Positions 8,755 through 15,347 of a stretch of 38,407 nt of DNA are shown here, piece after piece; positions within the stretch are counted from its first letter, which is position 1; each line of letters opens with the position of its first letter. A model generated the notes under the pieces. That model was given only the letters and a program-made list of their open reading frames with translations, ran no database searches and had not been told where the DNA came from. The position numbers and the translations under genes are program-made. The DNA is taken from the NCBI RefSeq assembly GCF_017302315.1, contig NZ_JAFLDT010000038.1, forward strand, positions 1-38,407, given 5' to 3'. Source of the stretch: Zoogloea sp. (GTDB taxonomy: Bacteria; Pseudomonadota; Gammaproteobacteria; Burkholderiales; Rhodocyclaceae).

Positions 8755-9444
8755 ATGGTCGATTCCACCCCCGACGCCAGCCCCCACCGCTTTCCCGATT
8801 CCGACGTGGCCGCCATTTACCGGGTCATTGCCGAGCGCCGCGACATGCGCCACTTTCGCCCCGATCCGGTAGCGCCGGATCTGCTGGCGCGCCTGCTGTG
8901 GGCGGCCCACCACGCCCCCAGCGTGGGCTACATGCAGCCCTGGCGCTTCGTCCGCATCACCGATCGGGGCCTGCGCGAGCGCATGCACGCCCTCGTCGAG
9001 GTGGAGCGTTGCGCCACCGCCCGGGCCCTGGGCGAGCGCGAGGAAGACTTCATGCGCCTCAAGGTGGAAGGCCTGCTGGAAGCCGGCGAGGTGATCGTGG
9101 TGGCCCTGGCCGACGGGCGCGAGAAGCATGTTTTCGGCCGCCGCACCCTGCCCGAGATGGACCTGGCCTCGGTGGCCTGTGCCATCCAGAACATGTGGCT
9201 GGCGGCGCGGGCCGAGGGCATCGGCCTGGGCTGGGTGTCGATCTTCGACCCCGCCGAACTGGCCAAGCTGCTGGGCATGCCAACCGGCGCCCGCCCGGTG
9301 GCCATTCTGTGCATCGGCCACGTGGAGGCCTTCTACCCCCGTCCGATGCTGGAGATCCACCAGTGGGCCGAACGCATGCCCCTGGAGACCGTGGTCTTCG
9401 AGAATGGCTGGCGTGACGAGGTACCGGCTCCGACAGGAGGCTGA
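8755..9444 (+). CDS. bluB: 5,6-dimethylbenzimidazole synthase
   Basis: BluB is an O2-dependent flavin-destroying enzyme of the nitroreductase fold; it cleaves reduced FMN to give 5,6-dimethylbenzimidazole, the lower ligand of vitamin B12. The 229-residue product shows the family pattern: ERRDMRHFRPDPV (FMN phosphate contacts), AAHHAPSVGYMQPWRF, a central ARALGEREEDFMRLKVEG helix, CAIQNMWLAARAEGIGLGWVS, and the C-terminal FYPRPMLE segment. The ATG at 8755 is chosen because an extension to 8671 would add a proline/arginine-rich stretch and cross a strong palindrome. The product feeds CobT, encoded about 24 kb to the right in the cob cluster. No riboswitch was seen here. Confidence 0.93.
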   Translation: MVDSTPDASPHRFPDSDVAAIYRVIAERRDMRHFRPDPVAPDLLARLLWAAHHAPSVGYMQPWRFVRITDRGLRERMHALVEVERCATARALGEREEDFMRLKVEGLLEAGEVIVVALADGREKHVFGRRTLPEMDLASVACAIQNMWLAARAEGIGLGWVSIFDPAELAKLLGMPTGARPVAILCIGHVEAFYPRPMLEIHQWAERMPLETVVFENGWRDEVPAPTGG

Positions 9445-9445
9445 G

Positions 9446-9775
9446 CTACCCGCCAGCGTCCCGCGCCAGCACCCCCGGTACCCCATGGCTATCACCCATG
9501 GGCAACAACTTTTGCAGGGCCTTCACGTAGCGGTGCAAGGCATCCAGCCCGGTGGGGGTCAGACTGTAGCTGGTCTGGCTGCGCCCCGGGCCGTCGCTGC
9601 GGCGCAGGGACACGTAATCAGCGGCAATCAGTTTCTTCAGATGGGACTCAAGGTTGCCGTCGGATACATCCAGGCTGCGCTTGAGTTCGGAGAAGCTGGC
9701 CTCGCCCGCACCGGCCAGGAAGGCAGCGAGCTGGGTGCGCAGGGGCTGGTGGAGAAGGGCGTCGAGGGGTTCCAT
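9446..9775 (-). CDS. small winged-helix transcriptional regulator (MarR/ArsR-like)
   Basis: This encodes 109 residues, essentially one winged helix-turn-helix. It begins MEPLDALLHQPLRTQLAAFL, has a recognition region at ELKRSLDVSDGNLESHLKKL, a wing at SLRRSDGPGRSQTSYSLT and a C-terminal dimerisation helix (GLDALHRYVKALQKL). This pattern fits the single-domain winged-helix family PF13601, which usually acts as a dimer. It is the last gene of a three-gene operon (membrane protein, lipoprotein, regulator; gaps 33 and 37 bases). The operon promoter carries two CTCTG-N5-CAGAG dyads, so autorepression is likely, though inferred. It ends one base from the convergent bluB stop. The effector is unknown. 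Confidence 0.85.
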   Translation of the reverse strand: MEPLDALLHQPLRTQLAAFLAGAGEASFSELKRSLDVSDGNLESHLKKLIAADYVSLRRSDGPGRSQTSYSLTPTGLDALHRYVKALQKLLPMGDSHGVPGVLARDAGG

Positions 9776-9812
9776 GGGCGTTGGCCCGCGCCAAGCGGGC
9801 CGTTCCGTCTGC

Positions 9813-10211
9813 TTATTTCAGGTTGAATTCTGCCCGCATCGAGCCGGGATTGCGCCCATCCTGTTCACCGGGCACGCGGATTTCGAAATTTCCGCCGATC
9901 ACTTCAGGGCCGGGCTTCCAGTTCTTGCCGTCCAGGCTGGCCCATTGCTTGTAGGTGTAGACGTCCTGACGGGTGCGCACGGTGAGGGTGCTGCGGGCTT
10001 CACCGTCGAGCAGGCTGCCATGGACGCGCGCCTCCACGGGCAGGGGCGCACCGGCCGGATAGTGCAGGATGAAGGGCTGGCCGGCCGGTGCGGTGTCGCC
10101 GAAGCGGACAACGGGCAGGCGGGCCAGCTCGTCGGCGCCGGGTTTGCCGAAGCTGGCACAGCCGGCCAGGGTGAGGGCGGCAAGGGTGCCGGCGGAAAGA
10201 CGCAGGTTCAC
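9813..10211 (-). CDS. small lipoprotein of unknown function
   Basis: This is a 132-residue lipoprotein: signal MNLRLSAGTLAALTLAGC with the lipidated cysteine at residue 18 in a LAGC lipobox. The GTG at 10211 is chosen because AAGGAG lies seven bases upstream; an ATG at 10232 would put that ribosome-binding sequence inside the gene. The mature part is a predicted beta domain, with strands such as FILHYPAGAPLPVEARVHG, STLTVRTRQDVYTYKQWASL and NFEIRVPGEQDG. No family is recognised. It lies between a seven-segment membrane protein and the regulator in one operon, so it probably works with the membrane protein at the envelope. Confidence 0.75.
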   Translation of the reverse strand: MNLRLSAGTLAALTLAGCASFGKPGADELARLPVVRFGDTAPAGQPFILHYPAGAPLPVEARVHGSLLDGEARSTLTVRTRQDVYTYKQWASLDGKNWKPGPEVIGGNFEIRVPGEQDGRNPGSMRAEFNLK

Positions 10212-10244
10212 AGTGGGACTCCTTCTTGACATGGGGAAAATGGG

Positions 10245-11297
10245 CTACTGACGGGCGCTGCCACCCTGGAAGTCCACCACCAGGGCGGATTCGACCCGCG
10301 GCCCATGGGTTGGATCGAGGCTGGCACGTATCCACGGGATCGAGATCCAGTGGGTTTCCCGGGCCAGCCGCCACGGACCACCCGGCACACGTACATCGCC
10401 GGTGGGCTGGCCATCGCGCAACAGGATCTCCAGGGGCTGATCAAGGGTCAGGGGCAGGATCGCATCGGAGGCCGGGCGGAACAGGTCGCCCGACACCTCG
10501 ACCCGCACCGGCACGCGGGTGCCCGCGGGCAGGCCGACGATGCGCGGCCCGGCCAGATCGGTGCCGGAACGATAGGCTTCCAGGGACGTGACCGGCACCT
10601 CGGGCGGCAGCAGGCTTGAAGCGTAGCGATGACCGGCAAGGGGCGCGGCCAGTACCAGCACGGTCCACCCCGCAGCCTGGACCAGACGCAGGACGAAGGG
10701 GCGCTCGCGCCCGTGATCAAGGAGGCGCGACAGCATCGGCAGGCCGAGCCCGAACACCGAGGTGGCGATCCACTTCATGGTTTCGAAGGGCAGCCTGGCC
10801 GCCAGCCCGGCGACGCCGATGGCGATGATGATGCCACCGGCCCATTCCAGCACCTCTTCCGAGAACAAGCCATGCACGTAAAGGGCCAGGCCGATCAACA
10901 CCAGCCACACGGTGCATAGCATGTAGGCGCCACCGAAGAAGAAGGTGGCAAAGGTAAATAGCGTGCCGATACCCATCAACAGCCACAGCATTTTGACCAC
11001 CTGACGGTGGATGAAGGACCAGGTTTCGTCCCGGGACGCCTTGACACGCCGGGTCAGGTGCCAGTCGGCATAGCCGGCGCCCCCCAGAACAAGGGCGATC
11101 CAGGCCAGCCAGACCAGGGCCCGCCGGGTAGTGTCCGGGATCTGCTCGGCGGTGAAGATGGCGTCGCTGGACAGGAACAGCCCGGCGCCGGCCAGACCCC
11201 ACAGGATGAGACTGTGGCGCTCCATACGCAGGTTGCGCTGACCGCGGACGAGCATGGACTGGATGCTGTCAAGCTGGCGGGAGATGGGGTCGGCCAT
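10245..11297 (-). CDS. polytopic membrane protein with C-terminal beta domain, unknown function
   Basis: This 350-residue protein heads the operon. After a cytoplasmic N-terminus rich in Arg/Gln (MADPISRQLDSIQSMLVRGQ) come about seven hydrophobic segments (roughly residues 30-46, 58-77, 104-122, 125-145, 152-169, 174-190, 206-224). A soluble C-terminal domain of about 120 residues follows, with a strand-rich pattern (GLPAGTRVPVRVEVSGDLF, LPLTLDQPLEILLRDGQ). That domain is probably periplasmic and Ig-like, but this is inferred. I see no transporter or enzyme signature. The promoter upstream is strong and overlaid by paired dyads, so the gene is likely off until the co-encoded regulator is relieved. 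A stress-responsive envelope role is a guess. Confidence 0.75.
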   Translation of the reverse strand: MADPISRQLDSIQSMLVRGQRNLRMERHSLILWGLAGAGLFLSSDAIFTAEQIPDTTRRALVWLAWIALVLGGAGYADWHLTRRVKASRDETWSFIHRQVVKMLWLLMGIGTLFTFATFFFGGAYMLCTVWLVLIGLALYVHGLFSEEVLEWAGGIIIAIGVAGLAARLPFETMKWIATSVFGLGLPMLSRLLDHGRERPFVLRLVQAAGWTVLVLAAPLAGHRYASSLLPPEVPVTSLEAYRSGTDLAGPRIVGLPAGTRVPVRVEVSGDLFRPASDAILPLTLDQPLEILLRDGQPTGDVRVPGGPWRLARETHWISIPWIRASLDPTHGPRVESALVVDFQGGSARQ

Positions 11298-11321
11298 GAT
11301 CGGGAGATTCCGTTTGAATTA

Positions 11322-11360
11322 ACTCTGCAGTTCAGAGCATATAACTCTGAACTGCAGAGT
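11322..11360. promoter_or_regulatory. double-dyad operator, two CTCTG-N5-CAGAG sites
   Basis: Two 16-base arms, ACTCTGCAGTTCAGAG (11322-11337) and CTCTGAACTGCAGAGT (11345-11360), are exact reverse complements, separated by seven bases. Each arm also contains its own dyad CTCTG-N5-CAGAG, so there are two equivalent 15-base sites whose centres (11330 and 11352) are 22 bases apart, about two helical turns. The spacer is the -10 box. This fits two regulator dimers binding the same DNA face, most likely the winged-helix protein encoded at 9446-9775. It could instead be read as one long RNA hairpin. Confidence 0.7.
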
Positions 11361-11365
11361 GTCAA
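11338..11365 (-). promoter_or_regulatory. sigma-70-type promoter of the envelope operon
   Basis: On the minus strand a consensus -35 TTGACA (11365-11360) is followed after 16 bases by TATATG (11343-11338), a fair -10. It points at the ATG at 11297. This is one of the clearest promoters in the window. One operator dyad fills the -35/-10 spacer and the other lies just past the -10, which would let a repressor block RNA polymerase directly. Confidence 0.7.
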
Positions 11366-11455
11366 CGGCATGATGATCTGCCGAACGGTCTGGCAGGCCC
11401 GCGGCAAGCCGTTACAATGCCGCCTCTCTTTCATCAGCACGGATCGTTCCCCGCC

Positions 11456-12364
11456 ATGTGGTTCCGCAATCTCCAGATCTACCGTCTCCCCGAAAACTGG
11501 GGCCTGACCGTCGAAACCCTCAACGAGAAACTTGCCGCCCGCCCCTTTGCGCCCTGTGGCAGCCAAGACATGGCGAGCCGTGGGTGGAGTTCGCCGACCA
11601 AGGACGACCGTTTCGTGCTGGCCGTGGGCGGGCACTTCCTTGTGGCCTTGATGGTCGAGCAGAAGCTGCTGCCCTCGTCAGTGGTGAACGAGGTGGCCGC
11701 CGACAAGGCCGAGCAGATCGAGGCCCAGCAGGGCTTCAAGCCCGGCCGCAAGCAGATGAAGGAGATCAAGGAAGCGGTGCTGCAGGAATTGCTGCCCCGG
11801 GCCTTCACCCGTCGCCGCAAGGTGTATAGCTGGATCGACCCCAAGGGCGGCTGGCTGGTGATCGATGCGGCCAGCCCGGCCCGGGCCGAGGAAGTGCTGG
11901 ATGCCCTGCGCGACACCCTGGACGAGCTGCCGGTGAAGATGGTCAAGACCGAGCTGTCACCCGTGTCGGTGATGACCGGCTGGCTGGCGGCCAACCAGGC
12001 CACTGGCAACTTCACCATCGACCTGGACTGCGAACTGCGCGCGGTCACCGACGAGAAGGCTGCGGTGCGCTACGTGCGTCACGCCCTCGATGGCAAGGAC
12101 GTGCAGGACCATCTCGCCGCCGGCAAGCTGCCGACGCGCCTGGCCATGACCTTCGACGACCGCATCTCCATCATCCTGACCGAAAAGATGGAGATCAAGC
12201 GGGTGGCCTTCCTCGACGTGATCAAGGAAGAAGCCGAACGCCAGGCCGATGCCACCGACATGCAGATGGAAGCCGACTTCGCGCTGATGAGCGGCGAGCT
12301 GTCGCGCCTGATCCCGGCACTGCTGGAGGTACTGGGCGGCGAGGTGAAGGACGCGGCGATCTGA
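11456..12364 (+). CDS. rdgC: recombination-associated protein RdgC
   Basis: RdgC is a nucleoid-associated, ring-shaped DNA-binding dimer that limits RecA filament assembly. The 302-residue product has the usual length and start, MWFRNLQIYRL, then the conserved PFAPCGSQDMASRGW segment, a central GWLVIDAASPARAEEVLDALR, and the C-terminal DFALMSGELSRLIPALLEVLGG. The ATG at 11456 gives the canonical N-terminus; a longer frame upstream to 11417 is not typical of the family. It is divergent from the envelope operon, with the double-dyad operator about 95 bases upstream. A hairpin separates its end from the convergent kinase-fold gene. Confidence 0.96.
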   Translation: MWFRNLQIYRLPENWGLTVETLNEKLAARPFAPCGSQDMASRGWSSPTKDDRFVLAVGGHFLVALMVEQKLLPSSVVNEVAADKAEQIEAQQGFKPGRKQMKEIKEAVLQELLPRAFTRRRKVYSWIDPKGGWLVIDAASPARAEEVLDALRDTLDELPVKMVKTELSPVSVMTGWLAANQATGNFTIDLDCELRAVTDEKAAVRYVRHALDGKDVQDHLAAGKLPTRLAMTFDDRISIILTEKMEIKRVAFLDVIKEEAERQADATDMQMEADFALMSGELSRLIPALLEVLGGEVKDAAI

Positions 12365-12386
12365 GACTTCAGGACCAATCTGCTTC

Positions 12387-12405
12387 GCGGCCCGGTTCCG
12401 GCCGC
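12387..12405. terminator. hairpin between convergent genes, possible bidirectional terminator
   Basis: A GC stem GCGGCC (12387-12392) pairs with GGCCGC (12400-12405) around a seven-base loop, between the ends of rdgC and the kinase-fold gene. Neither strand has more than a very short T run after it. Position favours a terminator; the sequence alone is not decisive. Confidence 0.4.
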
Positions 12406-12416
12406 CTTGATGCCCG

Positions 12417-13010
12417 TCAGGGCAGAAACACCGGGTCGGACAACACCAGGGTGCCGTCGGTCCGCATCATCAGGTTGTGAGGGTTGAGGATATCGGGCTG
12501 AACCGGGTATTCCTCAATGAAGTCGGAGAGCGCGGCGATGGCCTGTACCAGGCTGTCGGGCAGGCCCGGCGGTGGCTCGCGGCTGATGTGGTAGAGGGCC
12601 AGACGGCCGCGGTTGACGCCCATGTTGGCCCATTTTTCGCAGCCTTCCCAATAGGCCTGGGAGAGCAGACGGGCAAGCTGCTCGGCGTCGCCGGAAACCG
12701 GTTGCAGACGTTCGATTTCGAGGAGGCGGAAGGAATAGCCCGAGCTGGACTTGCCGATGACGCCGTGGTCGTGGAACAGGCGCGGGAAATGGGTGCCCGT
12801 GGGGCGGTCGTCGGCGGCGAGATAGAAGTAGTCGGCGGGTGAGCTGACAATCTTGAAGACCCTCTGGCCGTCACCGGGGTCGAGGACGATGGAGGATTCC
12901 CCCCGCCCGAGTTCGGGCAGGCCGTCGAGCAGGGGGTGAGCCGGAACCGGATCAGGCAAGGAGACACTGGCAGTGGTCTCGCCCGCACCCGCGGCAGGGT
13001 GGTCCATCAT
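12417..13010 (-). CDS. kinase-fold protein of unknown substrate
   Basis: This 197-residue protein has kinase-fold signs but no family I can name with confidence. Near the N-terminus a glycine-rich turn and strand, GRGESSIVLDPGDGQRVFKI, resemble the nucleotide loop and its following lysine strand. Near the C-terminus DILNPHNLMMRTDGTLVLSD resembles a catalytic loop (Asp, then Asn five residues later) followed by a metal-binding Asp. This compact layout recalls small bacterial kinase-like proteins and YrbL-type proteins. It follows fabI by 16 bases on the same strand and is probably co-transcribed with it. Whether it is an active kinase is open. The start is uncertain because no clear ribosome-binding sequence is visible. 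Confidence 0.7.
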   Translation of the reverse strand: MMDHPAAGAGETTASVSLPDPVPAHPLLDGLPELGRGESSIVLDPGDGQRVFKIVSSPADYFYLAADDRPTGTHFPRLFHDHGVIGKSSSGYSFRLLEIERLQPVSGDAEQLARLLSQAYWEGCEKWANMGVNRGRLALYHISREPPPGLPDSLVQAIAALSDFIEEYPVQPDILNPHNLMMRTDGTLVLSDPVFLP

Positions 13011-13026
13011 CGCTTAGCGGAAGGCT

Positions 13027-13806
13027 TTACCCGATGATGTTGTACCCGGCATCCACGAAGTGCACGCCACCGGACATGTTGCGGCCGGCGTCGGAGACCA
13101 GAAAAGCGGTCAGCGCGCCGATGTCTTCCGGGGTCACCAGGCGATGCAGCGGGGAACGATCCACCGCCGCCGCCATCAGGCCGTCGAAACCGGCGATGCC
13201 GGAGGCGGCGCGGGTCATCAGCGGGCCCGGGGAGATGGCATTGACGCGGATGTTCTTCGGGCCCAGTTCGAAGGCCATGTAACGGGTGGCAGCCTCCAGC
13301 GCGGCCTTGCACAGACCCATCACGCCATAGTTGGCAATGACCTTTTCGCTGCCCAGGTAAGTCATGGTGATCAGCGAACCGCCACCAGCCTTGTCGAGCA
13401 GGGGCTCGGCCTTGCGGGCCAGGCGCACGAAGGAGTGGGTGGAGACGTCCATGGCCAGGGCGAAGCCGTCGGCGGAGGTGTCCACCACGCGGCCATGCAG
13501 ATCGTCGCGCTTGGCGAAGGCCATGGAGTGGATGGCGAAGTCGAGCTTGCCGTACTTGGCGTCGATCTTGGCAAAGACATCGTCCATGGTTTCGGGCTTG
13601 GTCACGTCGAGCAGCAGCACGTCCTCGACACCCAGGCGGGTGACAATGGGCTCAAGGAAAGCCAGGGTCTTCTCGTTCTGGTAGGTGATGACGACTTTTG
13701 CGCCCGCTTCGATGCAGGACTCGGCAACACCGGTGGAGATGGACTTTTCGTTGGCGATGCCGGTGATGAGGCCGACCTTGCCTTCGAGATTGATGATGGG
13801 TTTCAT
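13027..13806 (-). CDS. fabI: enoyl-ACP reductase, FabI-type
   Basis: FabI is a short-chain dehydrogenase/reductase that reduces trans-2-enoyl-ACP with NADH in the last step of fatty acid elongation. The 259-residue product has the FabI-type nucleotide site GLITGIANEKSISTGVA in place of the usual SDR TGxxxGxG, the AIHSMAFA segment, the catalytic set Y150, Y160 and K167 (YLGSEKVIANY then GVMGLCK, the Y-x6-K spacing), and the substrate loop ISPGPLMTRAASGI. The start has GGAG eight bases upstream. Residue choices such as NEKSIS rather than SKLSIA suggest a divergent FabI, possibly a second copy; the window cannot show whether another fabI exists. A kinase-fold gene follows immediately. Confidence 0.92.
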   Translation of the reverse strand: MKPIINLEGKVGLITGIANEKSISTGVAESCIEAGAKVVITYQNEKTLAFLEPIVTRLGVEDVLLLDVTKPETMDDVFAKIDAKYGKLDFAIHSMAFAKRDDLHGRVVDTSADGFALAMDVSTHSFVRLARKAEPLLDKAGGGSLITMTYLGSEKVIANYGVMGLCKAALEAATRYMAFELGPKNIRVNAISPGPLMTRAASGIAGFDGLMAAAVDRSPLHRLVTPEDIGALTAFLVSDAGRNMSGGVHFVDAGYNIIG

Positions 13807-13866
13807 GGCTGGGCTCCGTTGGATCGAGAAAAATTACCGCACTGCAACAATCACTGACCTTAGAAT

Positions 13867-13892
13867 AGTCTAACGTGACTGTTACGTAGTCA
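13867..13892. promoter_or_regulatory. overlapping AGTC/GACT dyads between fabI and the HAD gene
   Basis: This AT-richer divergent spacer holds AGTC (13867-13870), GACT (13877-13880) and AGTC (13888-13891), giving two overlapping inverted repeats. The better one is TGACT-N7-AGTCA (13876-13892). It lies 61-86 bases upstream of the fabI start and 50-75 upstream of the HAD gene. This is compatible with an operator, but I cannot match it to a known regulator and no good -35/-10 pair is evident. Confidence 0.35.
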
Positions 13893-13941
13893 TTTTTCGA
13901 TTAACGGCAAGTTTCCGCCTTTCCACAGCGCCCCTGTTGCG

Positions 13942-14451
13942 ATGCATCAAAAAACGGCCGAAAACACCCCACCGGCGGTCCTGACCCCGGTCTACGTCTT
14001 CCTCGATTTCGACGGAGTGACCCACCCATGGGGTGAGGCGGAGGATTTTCGCTGCCTGCCCCTGCTGGAGTCAGTGCTGCGCGAGTACCCGGAGACGAGG
14101 GTAATCATTGCCTCCGACTGGCGCACCCTGTTCTCACTGCAGAAACTGTCGGCGCGCTTTTCGGAAGATCTCCGTGAGCGGGTGATCGACTGCTCGCCCA
14201 CCATCTTTCCGCGCACGCCCAACGAGCTCTACGGCCTGCGCGAGCGGGAAGCCCGGCAATGGCTTGAACGCCGGGCACCGGGGGCCGAATGGCTGGCCGT
14301 GGACGATGCCCCCGGCAACTGGCCGACCCGTGCCCGGCTGGTGCTGACGGACTTCAAGCAGGGCTTCACCGATGAGGATGCGGGGCGCATGCGGCGCCTG
14401 CTGGAGGCCTTCCGCAGCGGGACGTTCAAGGCGCCGGAGGCGGCAGCTTGA
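13942..14451 (+). CDS. HAD-like phosphatase-fold protein
   Basis: This 169-residue cytoplasmic protein has HAD-fold motifs: motif I VFLDFDGVTHP (nucleophile aspartate and the +2 aspartate), motif II-like IIASDWRT, and a late acidic motif LAVDDAPGN. The set and size fit the group of HAD proteins related to Swiss Army Knife RNA-repair domains (PF18143). The general fold is secure, the substrate is not. The ATG at 13942 gives a short polar leader before motif I. It is divergent from fabI, and a long non-coding repeat element begins 50 bases after its end. A small stem (CGGAAC-GGGC-GTTCCG, 14461-14476) follows the stop and may end transcription. Confidence 0.82.
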   Translation: MHQKTAENTPPAVLTPVYVFLDFDGVTHPWGEAEDFRCLPLLESVLREYPETRVIIASDWRTLFSLQKLSARFSEDLRERVIDCSPTIFPRTPNELYGLREREARQWLERRAPGAEWLAVDDAPGNWPTRARLVLTDFKQGFTDEDAGRMRRLLEAFRSGTFKAPEAAA

Positions 14452-14503
14452 CGCCTGACGCGGAACGGGCGTTCCGGAGGCGATGACGCTGACGGGAGTG
14501 CCC

Positions 14504-14571
14504 GTGGGGTCGAATTCATTGGCGCTGTTCGCGTTAGGTATGGAAAGCGTTCTCGCTTCGACAGGTAAGGC
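14504..14571 (+). repeat. left inverted end of the repeat element
   Basis: This 68-base arm starts GTGGGGTCGA and ends CAGGTAAGGC. Read against the complement of 15238-15306 it differs at about a dozen positions, including one single-base length difference near GCGTTCTC versus GCGTTTTCA. The shared core GGCGCTGTTCGCGT and the shared AGGTATGGAAAGCGTT are both conserved. Confidence 0.75.
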
Positions 14572-14641
14572 TTGAGCCCTTGCTTGCGGGCTTTCCGTTC
14601 TCTTACGTCACATCGGCCGGGGACTCGCCCCCGGCGGGCGA

Positions 14642-14673
14642 CCTTCTTTCTTGTTGTACGACAAGAAAGAAGG
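14642..14673. repeat. 13-base-stem hairpin in the left arm
   Basis: CCTTCTTTCTTGT (14642-14654) pairs perfectly with ACAAGAAAGAAGG (14661-14673) around a six-base loop. Its composition, a pyrimidine-rich strand then a purine-rich strand, stands out from the GC-rich surroundings. It corresponds in position and style to the hairpin at 15052-15081. Confidence 0.7.
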
Positions 14674-15051
14674 CAAAGAAACGTACCCCGCTGCCGCGCC
14701 CCCTTCGGGGGTTCCCTCCTTCCGGGCGTGCCGGGCGGGGTCTTCGCAAACTCGCCCTTCGGGCTCAGACATGCGAAGCCCTTTTTCCGCCCGTCCCACC
14801 CTCCAGTCGGCACGTCAGAGGGGACCGGAAAGGCAGGTGCCCGACGGCCGGTACCCGTCCCCATTTCCGTAGAGGCTCGGTGCGTCCGAAAAGCCCGTTC
14901 CGACCCCGCCGAGCAGCATAGCAGCGGGCGGGGAAGTCCGGCGCGGCTGTCTGAGCCGGCGTAGCCGGCGAGTTCCGCGCCGGCCGCCTGCTGCGAGCAG
15001 CGCAGGGCAGTCGGCCGAAGGCCGACCGGGGGTGGCGGGTCGCCTTCTTTG

Positions 15052-15081
15052 CTGACTTTCTTGGCGAAGCAAGAAAGTCAG
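15052..15081. repeat. 12-base-stem hairpin in the right arm
   Basis: CTGACTTTCTTG (15052-15063) pairs perfectly with CAAGAAAGTCAG (15070-15081) around GCGAAG. Each arm of the element thus carries one CTTTCTT-type stem next to the same 16-base GC block, with different loop and flank bases: the pairing is kept while the sequence drifts. Confidence 0.7.
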
Positions 15082-15109
15082 TCGCCCGCCGGGGGCGGAG
15101 GCGGGGTTT

Positions 15110-15161
15110 CGCGGAGCATGCTCCGCGCCGCCGTAGCCGGCCGGGTGTGCAAACCCGGCCG
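15110..15161. repeat. 18-base palindrome and a 9-base-stem hairpin in the right arm
   Basis: CGCGGAGCATGCTCCGCG (15110-15127) is a perfect palindrome. It is followed by CGGCCGGGT (15138-15146) pairing with ACCCGGCCG (15153-15161) around GTGCAA. No equivalent stem is evident in the left arm, so this part makes the element asymmetric. Confidence 0.6.
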
Positions 15162-15237
15162 TGGGAAAATCCCGGCCAACGTCACGCCAAACAACGGAAA
15201 GCCAGCCAGTAACGGCCACCCCACCGGGTATCGAGAT

Positions 15238-15306
15238 GCCTTACCTGCCGAGAGTGAAAACGCTTTCCATACCTGACGCGAACAGCGCCAATTCACTCGA
15301 CCCCAC
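15238..15306 (-). repeat. right inverted end of the repeat element
   Basis: This 69-base arm is the inverted partner of 14504-14571. On the minus strand it also starts GTGGGGTCGA and ends CAGGTAAGGC. It stops about 40 bases before the end of srkA. Confidence 0.75.
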
Positions 15307-15347
15307 AAGGGGGCCGTCGCGCCAGCTATCGTTGTCTGGATTCGACC

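Larger units (their letters stand above)
14504..15306. repeat. 803-base non-coding element with inverted ends and hairpins
   Basis: The gap between the HAD gene and srkA is occupied by an imperfect giant inverted repeat. The outer 68-69 bases match in inverted orientation with few differences. Further inward, GGCTTTCCGTT (14589-14599) faces its complement at 15193-15203, and GCCCCCGGCGGGCGAC (14627-14642) faces its exact complement at 15081-15096. Each arm then carries a T-rich/A-rich hairpin. The centre (about 14680-15040) is GC-rich and not symmetrical. Open frames exist on both strands but are proline/arginine-rich and disagree with each other, so I take it as non-coding. It looks like a non-autonomous mobile or MITE/REP-like element; I see no clear target duplication. 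Confidence 0.7.

Noticed and set aside
12417-13010. Assigning the kinase-fold protein as YrbL
   Set aside because: The overall sequence by eye does not match E. coli YrbL beyond general kinase-like motifs.
14580-15219. Several 60-200 codon frames inside the inverted-repeat element
   Set aside because: Frames on both strands have Pro/Arg-rich composition and are forced by GC-rich repeats; no start signals or motifs.
14504-15306. Insertion sequence with transposase
   Set aside because: Inverted ends are present but no transposase motif or remnant is readable inside.
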